Notes: generated by a model from the letters alone, not told the origin. Numbered from the stretch's first letter, positions 43,331 to 52,247 are shown. The stretch is DNA of 64,000 nucleotides from Clostridiaceae bacterium (GCA_016297645.1 JAEDGF010000002.1:13757-77756), one strand, 5' to 3'. Program-made: numbers and translations.

Positions 43331-44215
43331 ATGCCTTTAACAAAAACAGAGTGGCTTGCCCTTGAAAAAAAAGCTGATGAACTTCGCAACCTTACCCTTG
43401 ACACAACTTTCTGGGCAGGAAGCGGACATATCGGCGGAGGACTCAGCGTACTCGACATTATGACAGTGCTTTACCACAAGTATATGCACATCAGAGTTGA
43501 CGAACCCAAGTGGGAGGATCGTGACCGCTTTATTCTTTCAAAGGGTCATGCCGGAATCGCTTATGCTCCGGTTCTTTGCGACCTCGGCTTCAACGACAAG
43601 GAAATGCTCAAAACCTTCAACCTCTCCGGCTCAAAGATGGGTATGCATCTTGATTCAAACAAGGTCGTCGGCGTTGACGCATCCACCGGTTCTCTCGGTC
43701 ACGGAATGTCCATTGCTGTCGGTACGGCTCTTGCCGCTCGCGTTTTGGGCAAAGACTATGTAACATATGTAGTTCTCGGCGACGGCGAATGCGACGAAGG
43801 CTCCAACTGGGAAGCTGCAATGAGCGCCTCTCACTACAAGCTCAAAAACATGATCAGCTTTGTTGACCGCAACAAGTGCATGATAGACGGCAGAACGGAA
43901 GATGTCATGAAGCTCGAACCTTTTGCAGACAAGTGGAGAGCGTTCGGCTTTATCGTTAAAGAAATCGACGGCAACAACATCTCCGAGCTTTGCGATGCTA
44001 TTGATTTTGCTCTTGCAAACATCAATGATCCCGAAAGCGACAAGCCCGTTATGATAATCTGCGACACTCTTAAAGGCTGCGGCATCGACTTTATTGAGGA
44101 TAACTATCTCTGGCATTACGGTGCCTTTGATGACGAAAAATATGCAAAGGCAAAAGAAGCTCTTAAAAACTCATACGCCAAGCGTGTGGCAAGAGCAGAA
44201 AAGGAGGGCAAATAA
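43331..44215 (+). CDS. Transketolase N-terminal subunit (ThDP-binding)
   Basis: A 294-aa protein equal to the N-terminal half of transketolase. It contains the substrate-facing AGSGHIGGGLSVLD (about residues 29-42), SKGHAGIAYAP and the ThDP/Mg motif GDGECDEGSNWEAAMS (about 150-165) ending with VDRN. The pyrimidine and C-terminal domains are encoded by the next gene; such split transketolases are common in anaerobes and archaea. Whether it serves the pentose phosphate pathway or a dedicated route with the aminotransferase is open. AAGGAGG ribosome-binding site before ATG 43331. Confidence 0.93.
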   Translation: MPLTKTEWLALEKKADELRNLTLDTTFWAGSGHIGGGLSVLDIMTVLYHKYMHIRVDEPKWEDRDRFILSKGHAGIAYAPVLCDLGFNDKEMLKTFNLSGSKMGMHLDSNKVVGVDASTGSLGHGMSIAVGTALAARVLGKDYVTYVVLGDGECDEGSNWEAAMSASHYKLKNMISFVDRNKCMIDGRTEDVMKLEPFADKWRAFGFIVKEIDGNNISELCDAIDFALANINDPESDKPVMIICDTLKGCGIDFIEDNYLWHYGAFDDEKYAKAKEALKNSYAKRVARAEKEGK

Positions 44216-44217
44216 GT

Positions 44218-45246
44218 ATGGCAGGCGGAATGACTTATACGGCTATTGATTCCGAATCGCTTCAAACGGCAGAAATCTACGGTAAGGCTCTTGTTGAACT
44301 CGGTGAGGCACATCCCGAGGTTGTTGCACTTACTGCCGACCTCGGAAAATCGACCAAAATAGGTGAATTTCAGAAAAAATTCCCCGACCGTTTCTTTAAT
44401 GTAGGTATCGCCGAGCAGAATATGTTCGGTGTCGCCGCAGGTATGGCAAGAGCGGGACTCGTTCCGTTCCTTTCCACCTTCTCGCAGTTCGCTTCTCTCC
44501 GTTCGGCGGATCAGCTCTCTACCGACCTTTGCTATCAGAATGTAAACGCTAAGGTTATAGCTACACATTCGGGTACATCTTTCGGTCAGGCAGGCTCTAC
44601 TCACCACGCGATTTCCGACCTTGCGGTTACCCGTTCGTTCCCGAATCTTACGGTTATCTGCCCCGCAGACGGTATCGAAACATATCACGCGGTTATGGCT
44701 GCGTACAAGACCCCCGGTCCGTTCTACATCAGAATCAACCGCGGTTTTGACTACACCCTTTACGGAAAAGACTGTGACTATTATGATCACGGTGAATTCG
44801 AAATCGGTAAGGCAAATGTATGCCATGAAGGCACCGACCTTACGATAATCGCTTGCGGTTCGTGCGTATATCAGGCTGTTCAGGCTGCGAAGTTCTTCGA
44901 GAATTCCGAAGAAGGCTTCAAGATCCGTGTTCTTGATATGCACACCATCAAGCCCATTGATAAGGAAGCAATAGTAAAGGCGGTCATGGATACACGCCGC
45001 ATCATCACTGTTGAGGACCACAATGTTCTCGGCGGTCTCGGTTCTGCTGTTGCCGAAGTTGTTGTTGAGTCCGGTAAGGGCTGCGCATTCAAGAAGCTCG
45101 GTATACCCGATCAGTTCGCACCTATCGGTCTGCATGAAGATATCATGGCTTACGAAGGTATCGACACAAACGGCATAATCAATGCCGTTCGTGAGGTAAT
45201 GAAAGCTGATTTCGAGCTTGATGACGACTGGGACGACGAGGTCTGA
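44218..45246 (+). CDS. Transketolase C-terminal subunit
   Basis: A 342-aa partner carrying the pyrimidine-binding and C-terminal domains. The catalytic Glu66 in NVGIAEQNMFG activates ThDP; HSGTSFGQAGSTHHAISDLA and GPFYIRINRG form the cofactor and phosphate regions. The ATG is 2 nt after the N-subunit stop, and its ribosome-binding site AGGAGG lies inside that gene, so the two subunits are made in stoichiometric amounts. The expected product is a two-carbon transfer enzyme; donor and acceptor are unknown. Confidence 0.93.
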   Translation: MAGGMTYTAIDSESLQTAEIYGKALVELGEAHPEVVALTADLGKSTKIGEFQKKFPDRFFNVGIAEQNMFGVAAGMARAGLVPFLSTFSQFASLRSADQLSTDLCYQNVNAKVIATHSGTSFGQAGSTHHAISDLAVTRSFPNLTVICPADGIETYHAVMAAYKTPGPFYIRINRGFDYTLYGKDCDYYDHGEFEIGKANVCHEGTDLTIIACGSCVYQAVQAAKFFENSEEGFKIRVLDMHTIKPIDKEAIVKAVMDTRRIITVEDHNVLGGLGSAVAEVVVESGKGCAFKKLGIPDQFAPIGLHEDIMAYEGIDTNGIINAVREVMKADFELDDDWDDEV

Positions 45247-45275
45247 TAACATTTTACCGAAAGGATTGAATAGTT

Positions 45276-46088
45276 TTGGCATCTGATGCAATTTATACCA
45301 ATAAAATATTCCTTTGCGGTGCTTTGCCTCTTTTGAAAACCATTGTTGCGGACATTCCTTCTCTTAAAGAGAAGTTCAAAAATATTCACTGCATTTATCA
45401 GGTGAGCTGCCTTGATCCCGAAGCCCCTCAGGGCAAGTGGGCAACTCATTTCGTAGTAAACGGTGACGAGTGGCTCGTCCATGCCGATAAGGTTGCTCAC
45501 CGTTTAGGCAAGCAGAAATATGTTGAACTTGAATTTAAGAGCGTTGATGCAATGAATGCCTTTTTTAAGGGTAAGATCGCTCCGAACACACTTCCGAAGA
45601 TGAAGGGCGTTAACTTTGTCAAGGAGTTTGCCGTGTTTATGATGGCGCTTCTTAAAATGGCATCACTGCTCGGCATGACGGAAATTCCGGCAGATGAAGA
45701 TACAAAGCGCCTTCTCGTTAAGTGCTATTTTTACCTTCTTTCGGTTGGTATAAGCACTCTTAACAAACAGGGACACAAGGAGATTCACGACTGGTGTCTT
45801 AAATCCCCCGACCGTGTTTATGCATGGAGAGTTGACGGAGAGGACTCCGTTTCGGCTTATATCCGCATAAAAGCAGGTAAGTCAAAGGCAGGTAAGGGCA
45901 TCTACAAGAGAGCTATGCCGTTCTTCACAATGCGCTTTAATAATCTTGATTCCGCACTCGGAATTCTCATGTCCATTGATGATATGCTCGCATCCGTCAG
46001 AGAAGGCAAGCTCATCATGGAGGGCGCTCCCGAGTTCGGCGCACAGATAGGCGCATACATGATGCTTGTAGGCGCACTCGCAAAATAA
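45276..46088 (+). CDS. Tandem SCP2-like domain protein, unknown function
   Basis: A 270-aa protein, last gene of the operon. The start is TTG with AAAGGA upstream. As in the first gene, two halves are visible: WATHFVVNGDEWLVHADK with a following FFKGKIAPNTLPKMKG helix region, and AWRVDGEDSVSAYIRIKAG with LGILMSIDDMLASVREGK. This points to a duplicated SCP2-like fold, although similarity to the first protein is low and the call rests on pattern, not on a search. No membrane segment is certain. It may bind or shuttle a hydrophobic intermediate (inference). Confidence 0.55.
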   Translation: MASDAIYTNKIFLCGALPLLKTIVADIPSLKEKFKNIHCIYQVSCLDPEAPQGKWATHFVVNGDEWLVHADKVAHRLGKQKYVELEFKSVDAMNAFFKGKIAPNTLPKMKGVNFVKEFAVFMMALLKMASLLGMTEIPADEDTKRLLVKCYFYLLSVGISTLNKQGHKEIHDWCLKSPDRVYAWRVDGEDSVSAYIRIKAGKSKAGKGIYKRAMPFFTMRFNNLDSALGILMSIDDMLASVREGKLIMEGAPEFGAQIGAYMMLVGALAK

Positions 46089-46104
46089 AAATGTTTTTGT
46101 GAAC

Positions 46105-46145
46105 TATGCACAACAAACGCGATTTGTGTTTGTCGACAGTGCATA
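46105..46145 (+). other. Dyad at the end of the five-gene operon
   Basis: TATGCAC (46105-46111) pairs with GTGCATA (46139-46145), with an inner AACAAAC/GTTTGT stem. No immediate U-tract follows; it may be a 3' stabiliser or an inefficient terminator. Confidence 0.5.
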
Positions 46146-46180
46146 ATAACGCTCAAAAAAAACTTTTTTTCGAAAACATA

Positions 46181-46208
46181 TTGACAAACGGAATTTTTTG
46201 AGTATAAT
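46181..46208 (+). promoter_or_regulatory. Promoter of glnN copy 2
   Basis: Both boxes are consensus: TTGACA (46181-46186), 16-nt spacer, TATAAT (46203-46208). Confidence 0.85.
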
Positions 46209-46224
46209 TCACGACATAAGGACA

Positions 46225-46343
46225 AAGGCGTCCGGAACAGTTCAGTCTGTTTCGGCGCCTTTTTCTTTTTTTGAAAACTAAAAAAAGTGTAAATTAAACG
46301 GGCAATGGCGTCTATGTTTCATGAGGACGCTCTGCCCGTTTTT
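46225..46343 (+). promoter_or_regulatory. Tandem terminator-like hairpins in the glnN copy 2 leader
   Basis: First hairpin: AAGGCG (46225-46230) with CGCCTT (46257-46262), inner GGAACAG/CTGTTTC with a six-base loop, then a T-rich run. Second: ACGGGCA (46298-46304) with TGCCCGT (46333-46339), inner GCGTC/GACGC, then TTTTT. Both lie between the promoter and the AGGAGG of glnN. GGCGTCC at 46227-46233 could instead pair with GGACGC at 46325-46330, an alternative fold that would disrupt both terminators. This is a strong candidate for regulated read-through. Confidence 0.7.
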
Positions 46344-46369
46344 ATTATTAAAAAGGAGGATGTATCATA

Positions 46370-48472
46370 ATGACTGCAAAACCCGTATCGGACTACTTCG
46401 GCTGCCTTGTTTTCGACGACAGAGTGATGAAAGCAAAGCTGCCCTCGAAGGTCTACTCATCATTGAAAAAGACTATTGACGAAGGTGCTTCTCTCAATAA
46501 TGAAGTTGCAAACGCAGTTGCCGACGCCATGAAAGACTGGGCGGTTGAACACGGTGCGACCCACTTCACGCATTGGTTCCAGCCCCTTACCGGAATAACC
46601 GCCGAAAAGCATGACAGCTTTATTACACCGTCACCCGACGGCGGCGTTATTATGGAGTTTTCGGGCAAGGAGCTTATAAAAGGTGAGCCTGATGCATCTT
46701 CTTTCCCCTCGGGCGGACTGAGAGCAACTTTCGAAGCGAGAGGATATACGGCTTGGGATCCCACATCGTATGCCTTCATAAAAGATAAAACACTTTGTAT
46801 TCCCACAGCATTCTGCTCTTACGCCGGAGATGCGCTCGACCAAAAAACACCGCTGCTTCGTTCAATGCAGGCACTCAACAAACAGGCGCTTAGAATTCTC
46901 CGTTTGTTCGGCAATACGGAGGTTAAATGTGTCCGTACTTCGGTAGGCCCCGAGCAGGAATATTTCCTTGTTGATAAAGAGATGCTTGAAAAACGCAAGG
47001 ATCTTCTTTTCTGCGGCAGAACGCTTTTCGGAGCAAAAGCACCGAAGGGTCAGGAAATGGACGACCACTATTTCGGTGTTATAAAGCCGAGAGTCGCAGC
47101 CTTCATGGCTGAGCTTAACGAGGAGTTGTGGAAGCTCGGTGTTCTTGCAAAAACGGAACATAACGAAGTTGCACCGGCTCAGCACGAGCTTGCTCCCATC
47201 TACACCACCACGAACATTGCCACCGATCACAATCAGCTTACAATGGAGGTAATGCAAAAGGTCGCTTCGAAGCACGGTCTTGTTTGTCTGCTTCACGAAA
47301 AGCCCTTCGATGGTGTTAACGGAAGCGGCAAGCATAACAACTGGTCTATGGCTACCGACACAGGTGTTAACCTCCTGACTCCCGGTGATACACCGTATGA
47401 AAACGCACAGTTTTTGCTTCTCCTTTGCGCGGTTATTAAAGCGGTTGACGATTATCAGGATCTTCTCAGAGTTTCCGTTGCAACGGCAGGCAACGACCAC
47501 CGTCTCGGCGCGAACGAAGCACCGCCCGCTGTCGTTTCGATATTCCTCGGTGATGAGCTTACCGCAGTTCTCGATGCTATTGAAAAAGACGCGCCTTACA
47601 ACGGTGCAGAGAAAACGGTGATGAAGCTCGGCGTTCACACACTGCCGAAGTTTATAAGAGATACAACGGACAGAAACCGTACTTCGCCCTTTGCGTTTAC
47701 CGGAAACAAATTTGAGTTCAGAATGCTCGGTTCCGCAAACAGTATCGCGACGACCAACATCATGCTCAACGCCGCCGTTGCAGAGTCGCTTAAAGTATAC
47801 GCCGACCGTCTTGAAGGTGCGGAGGATTTTGAAACCGCCCTTCATGAGATGATTAAAAAGACCATAAAAGATCACAAGCGTATCATTTTCAACGGAAACG
47901 GTTATGACGACGCATGGATTAAGGAAGCCACCGAAACAAGAAAGCTCCTTAACCTCAGAACGACTCCCGACGCATATCCCACTCTCCTTGAAAAGAAAAA
48001 CACCGATATGCTTACTTCTCACAAGGTCTTTTCCATGGCTGAGATTAAAGCCCGTTACGAAACCGGACTTGAAAACTATGCAAAAACAGTCAACATCGAA
48101 GGGCTTACAATGGTCGATATGGCGGTGAAAGAGATAATCCCGGCAATCGAGGCGTATGTAAAAGATTTGTCCGAGAGCGTGGCGGTAAAGAAATCGGCAG
48201 TATCCGGAATTTCGTGCAAGTGCGAAACCGCGCTTATCAAAAAGCTCTCTCTGCTTGAAGACGAAGCATACGAAGCAGCGGAAAAGCTTGAAACGGCACT
48301 TGAAAAGTATAAAGCGATTGAAGATATTACAAAAGCAGCTTTCTTTATCAGAGATACCGTCATTTCGGATATGGCGGAACTAAGGAAATACTGCGACGAA
48401 GCCGAAACACTAACGGCAAAGAAATACTGGCCGTTCCCCACATACGGAGATTTGATGTTCGGCGTAAAATAA
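46370..48472 (+). CDS. glnN: Type III glutamine synthetase, copy 2
   Basis: A 700-aa GSIII with the same blocks as copy 1 ([84 protein letters not shown]), so it should also ligate ammonia and glutamate. All catalytic-region motifs look intact, and sequence divergence is spread along the protein, suggesting an old duplication or separate acquisition. AGGAGG 9 nt before the ATG. No terminator lies after its stop; a T-box and asnB follow within 280 nt, so glutamine made here may feed asparagine synthesis directly. Confidence 0.96.
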   Translation: MTAKPVSDYFGCLVFDDRVMKAKLPSKVYSSLKKTIDEGASLNNEVANAVADAMKDWAVEHGATHFTHWFQPLTGITAEKHDSFITPSPDGGVIMEFSGKELIKGEPDASSFPSGGLRATFEARGYTAWDPTSYAFIKDKTLCIPTAFCSYAGDALDQKTPLLRSMQALNKQALRILRLFGNTEVKCVRTSVGPEQEYFLVDKEMLEKRKDLLFCGRTLFGAKAPKGQEMDDHYFGVIKPRVAAFMAELNEELWKLGVLAKTEHNEVAPAQHELAPIYTTTNIATDHNQLTMEVMQKVASKHGLVCLLHEKPFDGVNGSGKHNNWSMATDTGVNLLTPGDTPYENAQFLLLLCAVIKAVDDYQDLLRVSVATAGNDHRLGANEAPPAVVSIFLGDELTAVLDAIEKDAPYNGAEKTVMKLGVHTLPKFIRDTTDRNRTSPFAFTGNKFEFRMLGSANSIATTNIMLNAAVAESLKVYADRLEGAEDFETALHEMIKKTIKDHKRIIFNGNGYDDAWIKEATETRKLLNLRTTPDAYPTLLEKKNTDMLTSHKVFSMAEIKARYETGLENYAKTVNIEGLTMVDMAVKEIIPAIEAYVKDLSESVAVKKSAVSGISCKCETALIKKLSLLEDEAYEAAEKLETALEKYKAIEDITKAAFFIRDTVISDMAELRKYCDEAETLTAKKYWPFPTYGDLMFGVK

Positions 48473-48489
48473 ACAGAATACAAAAAGCG

Positions 48490-48720
48490 TTTGAGTCAGG
48501 AAAAGTAACGCGGAAGGTCGGCGTCAGCGAACGGGGGACGGTGTAAGCCCCGTGCAGGACACCGCGCGAAGAACACCTGATGAGCTGCGAGCCGAACACG
48601 GTTTCTTCCGTAACTAAGCGAGCCGGAGTTGTTCTCCGTTAAACGAACAGAGCTTTTATTGAAGCGAAAAGAGAAAAAAAGATAGGTGGCACCGCGAGTT
48701 ACGGCACTTGCCCTATTGAA
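48490..48720 (+). ncRNA. T-box leader of asnB (probable tRNA-Asn sensing)
   Basis: The T-box sequence AGGTGGCACCGCGA is at 48684-48697, the conserved element that pairs with the acceptor end of uncharged tRNA. Upstream, a Stem-I-like region (about 48495-48615) contains GAACACCTGATGAG, where AAC at 48572-48574 is a plausible Asn specifier codon, matching the asparagine synthetase gene behind it. A hairpin ATAGG...CCTAT overlaps the T-box, but the U-tract expected of a terminator is not immediate (TTTTT begins about 12 nt later). No promoter is seen between glnN and the T-box, so it acts on read-through RNA. Confidence 0.88.
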
Positions 48721-48749
48721 TGCTGAATAATTTTTCGGAGGAAAAAACA

Positions 48750-50327
48750 ATGTGTTCAATAATGGGTTACTGTGATTTGTGTGACACCTATTCGTCTTTT
48801 AAAGAGGGCTTTGACAAGACCGTTTCGAGAGGACCCGACGACAGCAAAATAATCGATACGGGAAAAGGGCTTCTCGGTTTTCATCGACTTTCGATAATGG
48901 GACTTTCGCCCGAGGGTATGCAGCCGTTTGAGCTTGACGGAAGCTACGCTGTCTGCAACGGTGAGATTTACGGCTTCGAGAAGATAAAGGAAGAGCTTTC
49001 GAAAAAATATACCTTCAAAAGCGGCTCCGACTGCGAGATAATTCTCCCGATGTATAAAGAGTACGGCACTGATATGTTCGCAATGCTTGACGCGGAATTT
49101 GCCATGATAATTTATGACGGCTCAAAGGGCGAATACATCGCTGCGAGAGATCCGATAGGAATCCGTCCGCTGTTTTACGGCTATGACGACAAAGGCGTTA
49201 TTCTTTTCGCAAGCGAAGCAATCAACATTGTCGGTATTTGCAAAAAAGTTATGCCGTTCCCGCCGGGACATTACTATAAAGACGGCAAGTTTATCTGCTA
49301 CTGCGATATCGCCGCAGTAAAAGACATTTGTCATGATTCTCTTGAAACCGTTTGCTCAAAAATTCACGATAAACTGATAGCCGGTGTAGAAAAACGCCTT
49401 GTCGCAGACGCAAAGGTCGGATTCCTTCTTTCCGGCGGACTCGATTCTTCTCTTGTCTGTGCAATTGCGGCCAAGAAAAGCGGACAGCCCATTAAGACTT
49501 TCGCTATCGGAATGACCGAGGACGCAATCGACCTTAAATATGCAAAGCAGGTTGCAGACTATATCGGTAGCGATCACACAGAAGTTTATATGACGAAGGA
49601 ACAAGTAATATCAGAGCTTGAAACTGTCATCCATAAACTCGGAACTTACGATATAACAACTATCCGTGCCAGCATGGGAATGTATCTTCTTTGCAAATGG
49701 ATTCATGAGAATACCGATATCCGTGTTCTTCTTACAGGTGAAATATCGGACGAGCTTTTCGGATATAAGTATACGGATTTCGCTCCGTCTGCCGAAGAGT
49801 TTCAGAGGGAATCACAAAAGAGAATCAGAGAGCTTTATATGTACGATGTTTTGAGAGCCGACAGATGCATTTCCGAAAACTCTCTTGAAGCTCGTGTCCC
49901 CTTCGGTGACCTTGATTTTGTCAAATATGTTCTCTCTGTCGATCCCGAAAAGAAAATGAATGTATATAACAAGGGCAAATATCTGCTCCGTCATGCCTTT
50001 GAGGGCGACTACCTTCCTCATGACATTCTTTACAGAGAAAAAGCGGCATTTTCCGACGCTGTCGGTCATTCAATGGTCGATTATCTTAAAGAGTATGCAA
50101 ACGGTCTTTATTCCGACAGCGAATTTGCGGAAAAGAGCAGCAAGTACACACACGCAAAGCCCTTTACGAAGGAATCGCTTCTGTACAGAGAGATATTCGA
50201 AAAATACTATCCCGGTCAGAGCGACATGGTCGTTAATTTCTGGATGCCGAACAAGGAGTGGGAGGGCTGCGATGTCGATGATCCCTCGGCTCGCGTTCTC
50301 TCGAACTACGGTGCAAGCGGAAAATAA
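48750..50327 (+). CDS. asnB: Asparagine synthetase B (glutamine-hydrolysing)
   Basis: Makes asparagine from aspartate, glutamine and ATP. The start is fixed at 48750 because the N-terminal nucleophile Cys2 of the glutaminase domain must follow Met directly (MCSIMGYC). An in-frame ATG at 48720 would bury it and overlap GGAGG. The glutaminase domain carries SRGPDDS, GFHRLSIM and NGEIYG; the synthetase domain carries the ATP motif SGGLDSS (about residue 228) and TGEISDELFGYKYT. It is 525 aa. Control by the upstream T-box fits this function. Confidence 0.97.
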   Translation: MCSIMGYCDLCDTYSSFKEGFDKTVSRGPDDSKIIDTGKGLLGFHRLSIMGLSPEGMQPFELDGSYAVCNGEIYGFEKIKEELSKKYTFKSGSDCEIILPMYKEYGTDMFAMLDAEFAMIIYDGSKGEYIAARDPIGIRPLFYGYDDKGVILFASEAINIVGICKKVMPFPPGHYYKDGKFICYCDIAAVKDICHDSLETVCSKIHDKLIAGVEKRLVADAKVGFLLSGGLDSSLVCAIAAKKSGQPIKTFAIGMTEDAIDLKYAKQVADYIGSDHTEVYMTKEQVISELETVIHKLGTYDITTIRASMGMYLLCKWIHENTDIRVLLTGEISDELFGYKYTDFAPSAEEFQRESQKRIRELYMYDVLRADRCISENSLEARVPFGDLDFVKYVLSVDPEKKMNVYNKGKYLLRHAFEGDYLPHDILYREKAAFSDAVGHSMVDYLKEYANGLYSDSEFAEKSSKYTHAKPFTKESLLYREIFEKYYPGQSDMVVNFWMPNKEWEGCDVDDPSARVLSNYGASGK

Positions 50328-50356
50328 TAATTGACGAAAAAAATTGCAGACATAAG

Positions 50357-50388
50357 CGCATCGGAATAAACTTCCGGTGCGTTTTTTC
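50357..50388 (+). terminator. Terminator of asnB
   Basis: CGCATCGGAA pairs with TTCCGGTGCG around a short loop, followed by TTTTTT. Confidence 0.88.
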
Positions 50389-50440
50389 CGAGTTGTATAT
50401 TTTCAGGAAAAAACTCCAAAGAAAAAACACAGTTGATTTG

Positions 50441-50469
50441 TTGAAAACAGTAGATTTTAAAAGTATTAT
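50441..50469 (+). promoter_or_regulatory. Promoter of the LysR-hydrogenase operon
   Basis: TTGAAA (50441-50446), 17-nt spacer, TATTAT (50464-50469), 60 nt before the LysR ATG. Confidence 0.65.
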
Positions 50470-50528
50470 GTGATAAAATAAATTTTGATTGAGTCAAAGG
50501 ACGCAAAGGAACTGTTAAGGGGCTATGT

Positions 50529-51488
50529 ATGAATCTGCTTCACATGAAATACGCGGTTGAAATAGCCGAAACGAACTCCCTGAATAAAGCGGCGGAGCAT
50601 TTGTTCGTGGGGCAGTCGGCGCTCAGCCGCGCCGTCAAAGAGCTTGAGCTGAATCTCGGTGTGACGCTCTTTGAGCGCAGCGCAAAGGGAATGACTTTGA
50701 CTCCGGACGGCGAAACATTTATCGGTTATGCGCGCGGTGTTTTGAAGCAGGTAGAGAATATCGAAAATGTATTCAAAAAGAAAAGTGCCGTAAAAAAGAG
50801 CTTTTCGCTGTCTGCACCCCGTTCGAGCTACATTTGTGAGGCGTTTGCCGATTTTTCGAAAGGCTTTTCCGCTTTTGACGATATTGAGGTTTTTTACAGT
50901 GAAACGAATACCATGCGTACCGTGAAAAATGTCATGCAGGACGATTTTCGTCTCGGAATCGTGCGTTACGCCGAGGAGCTTGACAGATACTATAAATCTC
51001 TGTTCGATGAAGAATCGCTGAATTACGAGGTCATATGCGAATTTCGTTATGTGCTTTTGGCAAGTGAGAAAAGTACGCTCGCAGAAAAAGAAGCCGTTTC
51101 ATTTGATGATTTGAAGGGATATATCGAAATTCTCCACGCAGACCCGTCTGTGCCGTCACTCCCGTTCTCCGATTTGAAAAAGACCGAAAAGCCGGACGGA
51201 ACGGGGAAGAAGATATATGTTTTCGAAAGGGCAAGTCAGTTTGAACTTCTCTCGAAAAATCCCGATACCTTTATGTGGGTCGCCCCTGTTTCCGACGAAA
51301 TAATGCAGCGGTATTCGCTATGTAATCTCCCATGCGGAGAAAACAACCGGCTCTACAAGGATGTGCTCGTCTACAAAAAAGATTACAGCCTGACTGAACT
51401 TGACAATAGATTTATCGACCTGCTTGTCAAAGCCAAGCGGAGGTTTTTTCCGGCGACAGGTTCGAGAAATAACGGGAGGTATTTATGA
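50529..51488 (+). CDS. LysR-family transcriptional regulator
   Basis: A 319-aa LTTR. The N-terminal winged HTH (AETNSLNKAAEHLFVGQSAL, SRAVKELELNLGVTLFER; residues 14-51) is followed by a coiled linker and the effector domain from about residue 90 (LSAPRSSYICEAFADF). The effector is unknown. The AAGGGG ribosome-binding site precedes ATG 50529. It is the first gene of a tight operon with a kinase-like protein, two [2Fe-2S] proteins, a hydrogenase-type sensor, a PP2C phosphatase and a hydrogenase, so it may respond to redox state (inference). Stop overlaps the next ATG by 4 nt. Confidence 0.92.
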   Translation: MNLLHMKYAVEIAETNSLNKAAEHLFVGQSALSRAVKELELNLGVTLFERSAKGMTLTPDGETFIGYARGVLKQVENIENVFKKKSAVKKSFSLSAPRSSYICEAFADFSKGFSAFDDIEVFYSETNTMRTVKNVMQDDFRLGIVRYAEELDRYYKSLFDEESLNYEVICEFRYVLLASEKSTLAEKEAVSFDDLKGYIEILHADPSVPSLPFSDLKKTEKPDGTGKKIYVFERASQFELLSKNPDTFMWVAPVSDEIMQRYSLCNLPCGENNRLYKDVLVYKKDYSLTELDNRFIDLLVKAKRRFFPATGSRNNGRYL

Positions 51489-52231
51489 ATTTTGACAGGA
51501 TTATTGCAGTAAGAAACGATAAAACGGTCTACCGCGATTCCGAACGGTGCCTGAAAGTTTTTAATTCCGGCTACACAAAGGCGGATGTCCTTAACGAGGC
51601 GCTCAACCAGGCAAGGCTTGAATGCAGCGAACTCAATGTCCCGAAGGTGCTTGAAGTTACCGAAATCGACGGCAAATGGACGATAATATCGGAATTTATA
51701 AGGGGAAAAACACTTGAACAGCTTATGAAGGACAGCCCCGAAAAAAAAGAGGAGCTTCTTCGGCGTTTTGTGTCCTTGCAGATACAAACACAGGGAGTTG
51801 TTTGCGAAGGACTTATTTCTCTTAAAGAAAAAATGATACTTAACATAAGCCGCAGTGATCTTGTTGCGACAACGCGTTACGATCTTCTGATGAAGGTTGA
51901 AGCAATGCACAAGGACAATAAGGTCTGCCATTGCGAGTTCGAACCTTCAAACATAATCGTTACGGACGCAGGCGAGGCGTACATCGTAGATTGGGCGCAC
52001 GCCGCTCAGGGTGATCCGCTTGCCGACGCTGCGAGAACATATCTGTATTTCTACTTACAGGGAGATAAGGACGGCGCTCGGCAGTATCTTGATCTTTACT
52101 GTGAAATGAGCGCTTCCGATGCACAGGTCGTAAAAAAATGGCTGCCGCTTGTTGCGGCTGCCCGCAGCACGGGCTGCAACTCTGCCGAACGCGATATGCT
52201 GATAAATTTAGTTAACTCACAGATTTTTTAA
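51485..52231 (+). CDS. APH-fold phosphotransferase-like protein with altered catalytic loop
   Basis: A 248-aa protein with the kinase-like fold of aminoglycoside/choline phosphotransferases. The N-lobe has KTVYRDSERCLKVF and the hinge IISEFIRGKTLEQL; the C-lobe has HCEFEPSNII, which aligns with the usual HGDLHPGNIL, and VDWAHAAQGDP, equivalent to the metal-binding DFG. The catalytic-base Asp of the loop is Glu here (HCE for HGD), while the Asn and the second Asp remain. It may be a weak kinase, a pseudokinase or have altered specificity. Overlap with LysR and 16 nt to the next gene place it inside the operon; a PP2C phosphatase three genes on could oppose it (inference). Confidence 0.75.
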   Translation: MNFDRIIAVRNDKTVYRDSERCLKVFNSGYTKADVLNEALNQARLECSELNVPKVLEVTEIDGKWTIISEFIRGKTLEQLMKDSPEKKEELLRRFVSLQIQTQGVVCEGLISLKEKMILNISRSDLVATTRYDLLMKVEAMHKDNKVCHCEFEPSNIIVTDAGEAYIVDWAHAAQGDPLADAARTYLYFYLQGDKDGARQYLDLYCEMSASDAQVVKKWLPLVAAARSTGCNSAERDMLINLVNSQIF

Positions 52232-52247
52232 GGAGGATACATAATAT

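Noticed and set aside
43331..45246. Split transketolase as a steroid-17,20-desmolase (DesAB-like), given the SCP2-like neighbours
   Set aside because: DesAB are transketolase homologues, but split transketolases are common in anaerobes. The companions desC and desD are absent, and an aminotransferase lies in the operon instead. A phylogeny would be needed to support it.
41697..45291. Long open frames on the minus strand opposite the transketolase operon and the glnN genes
   Set aside because: They lie antisense to clear enzymes, have no ribosome-binding sites and show no recognisable family. They reflect codon bias of the real genes.
46225..46343. ANTAR dual-hexaloop motif in the glnN copy 2 leader
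   Set aside because: Only one hairpin has a six-base loop, and it lacks the A at position 1 and G at position 4. Kept only as a hypothesis to test.
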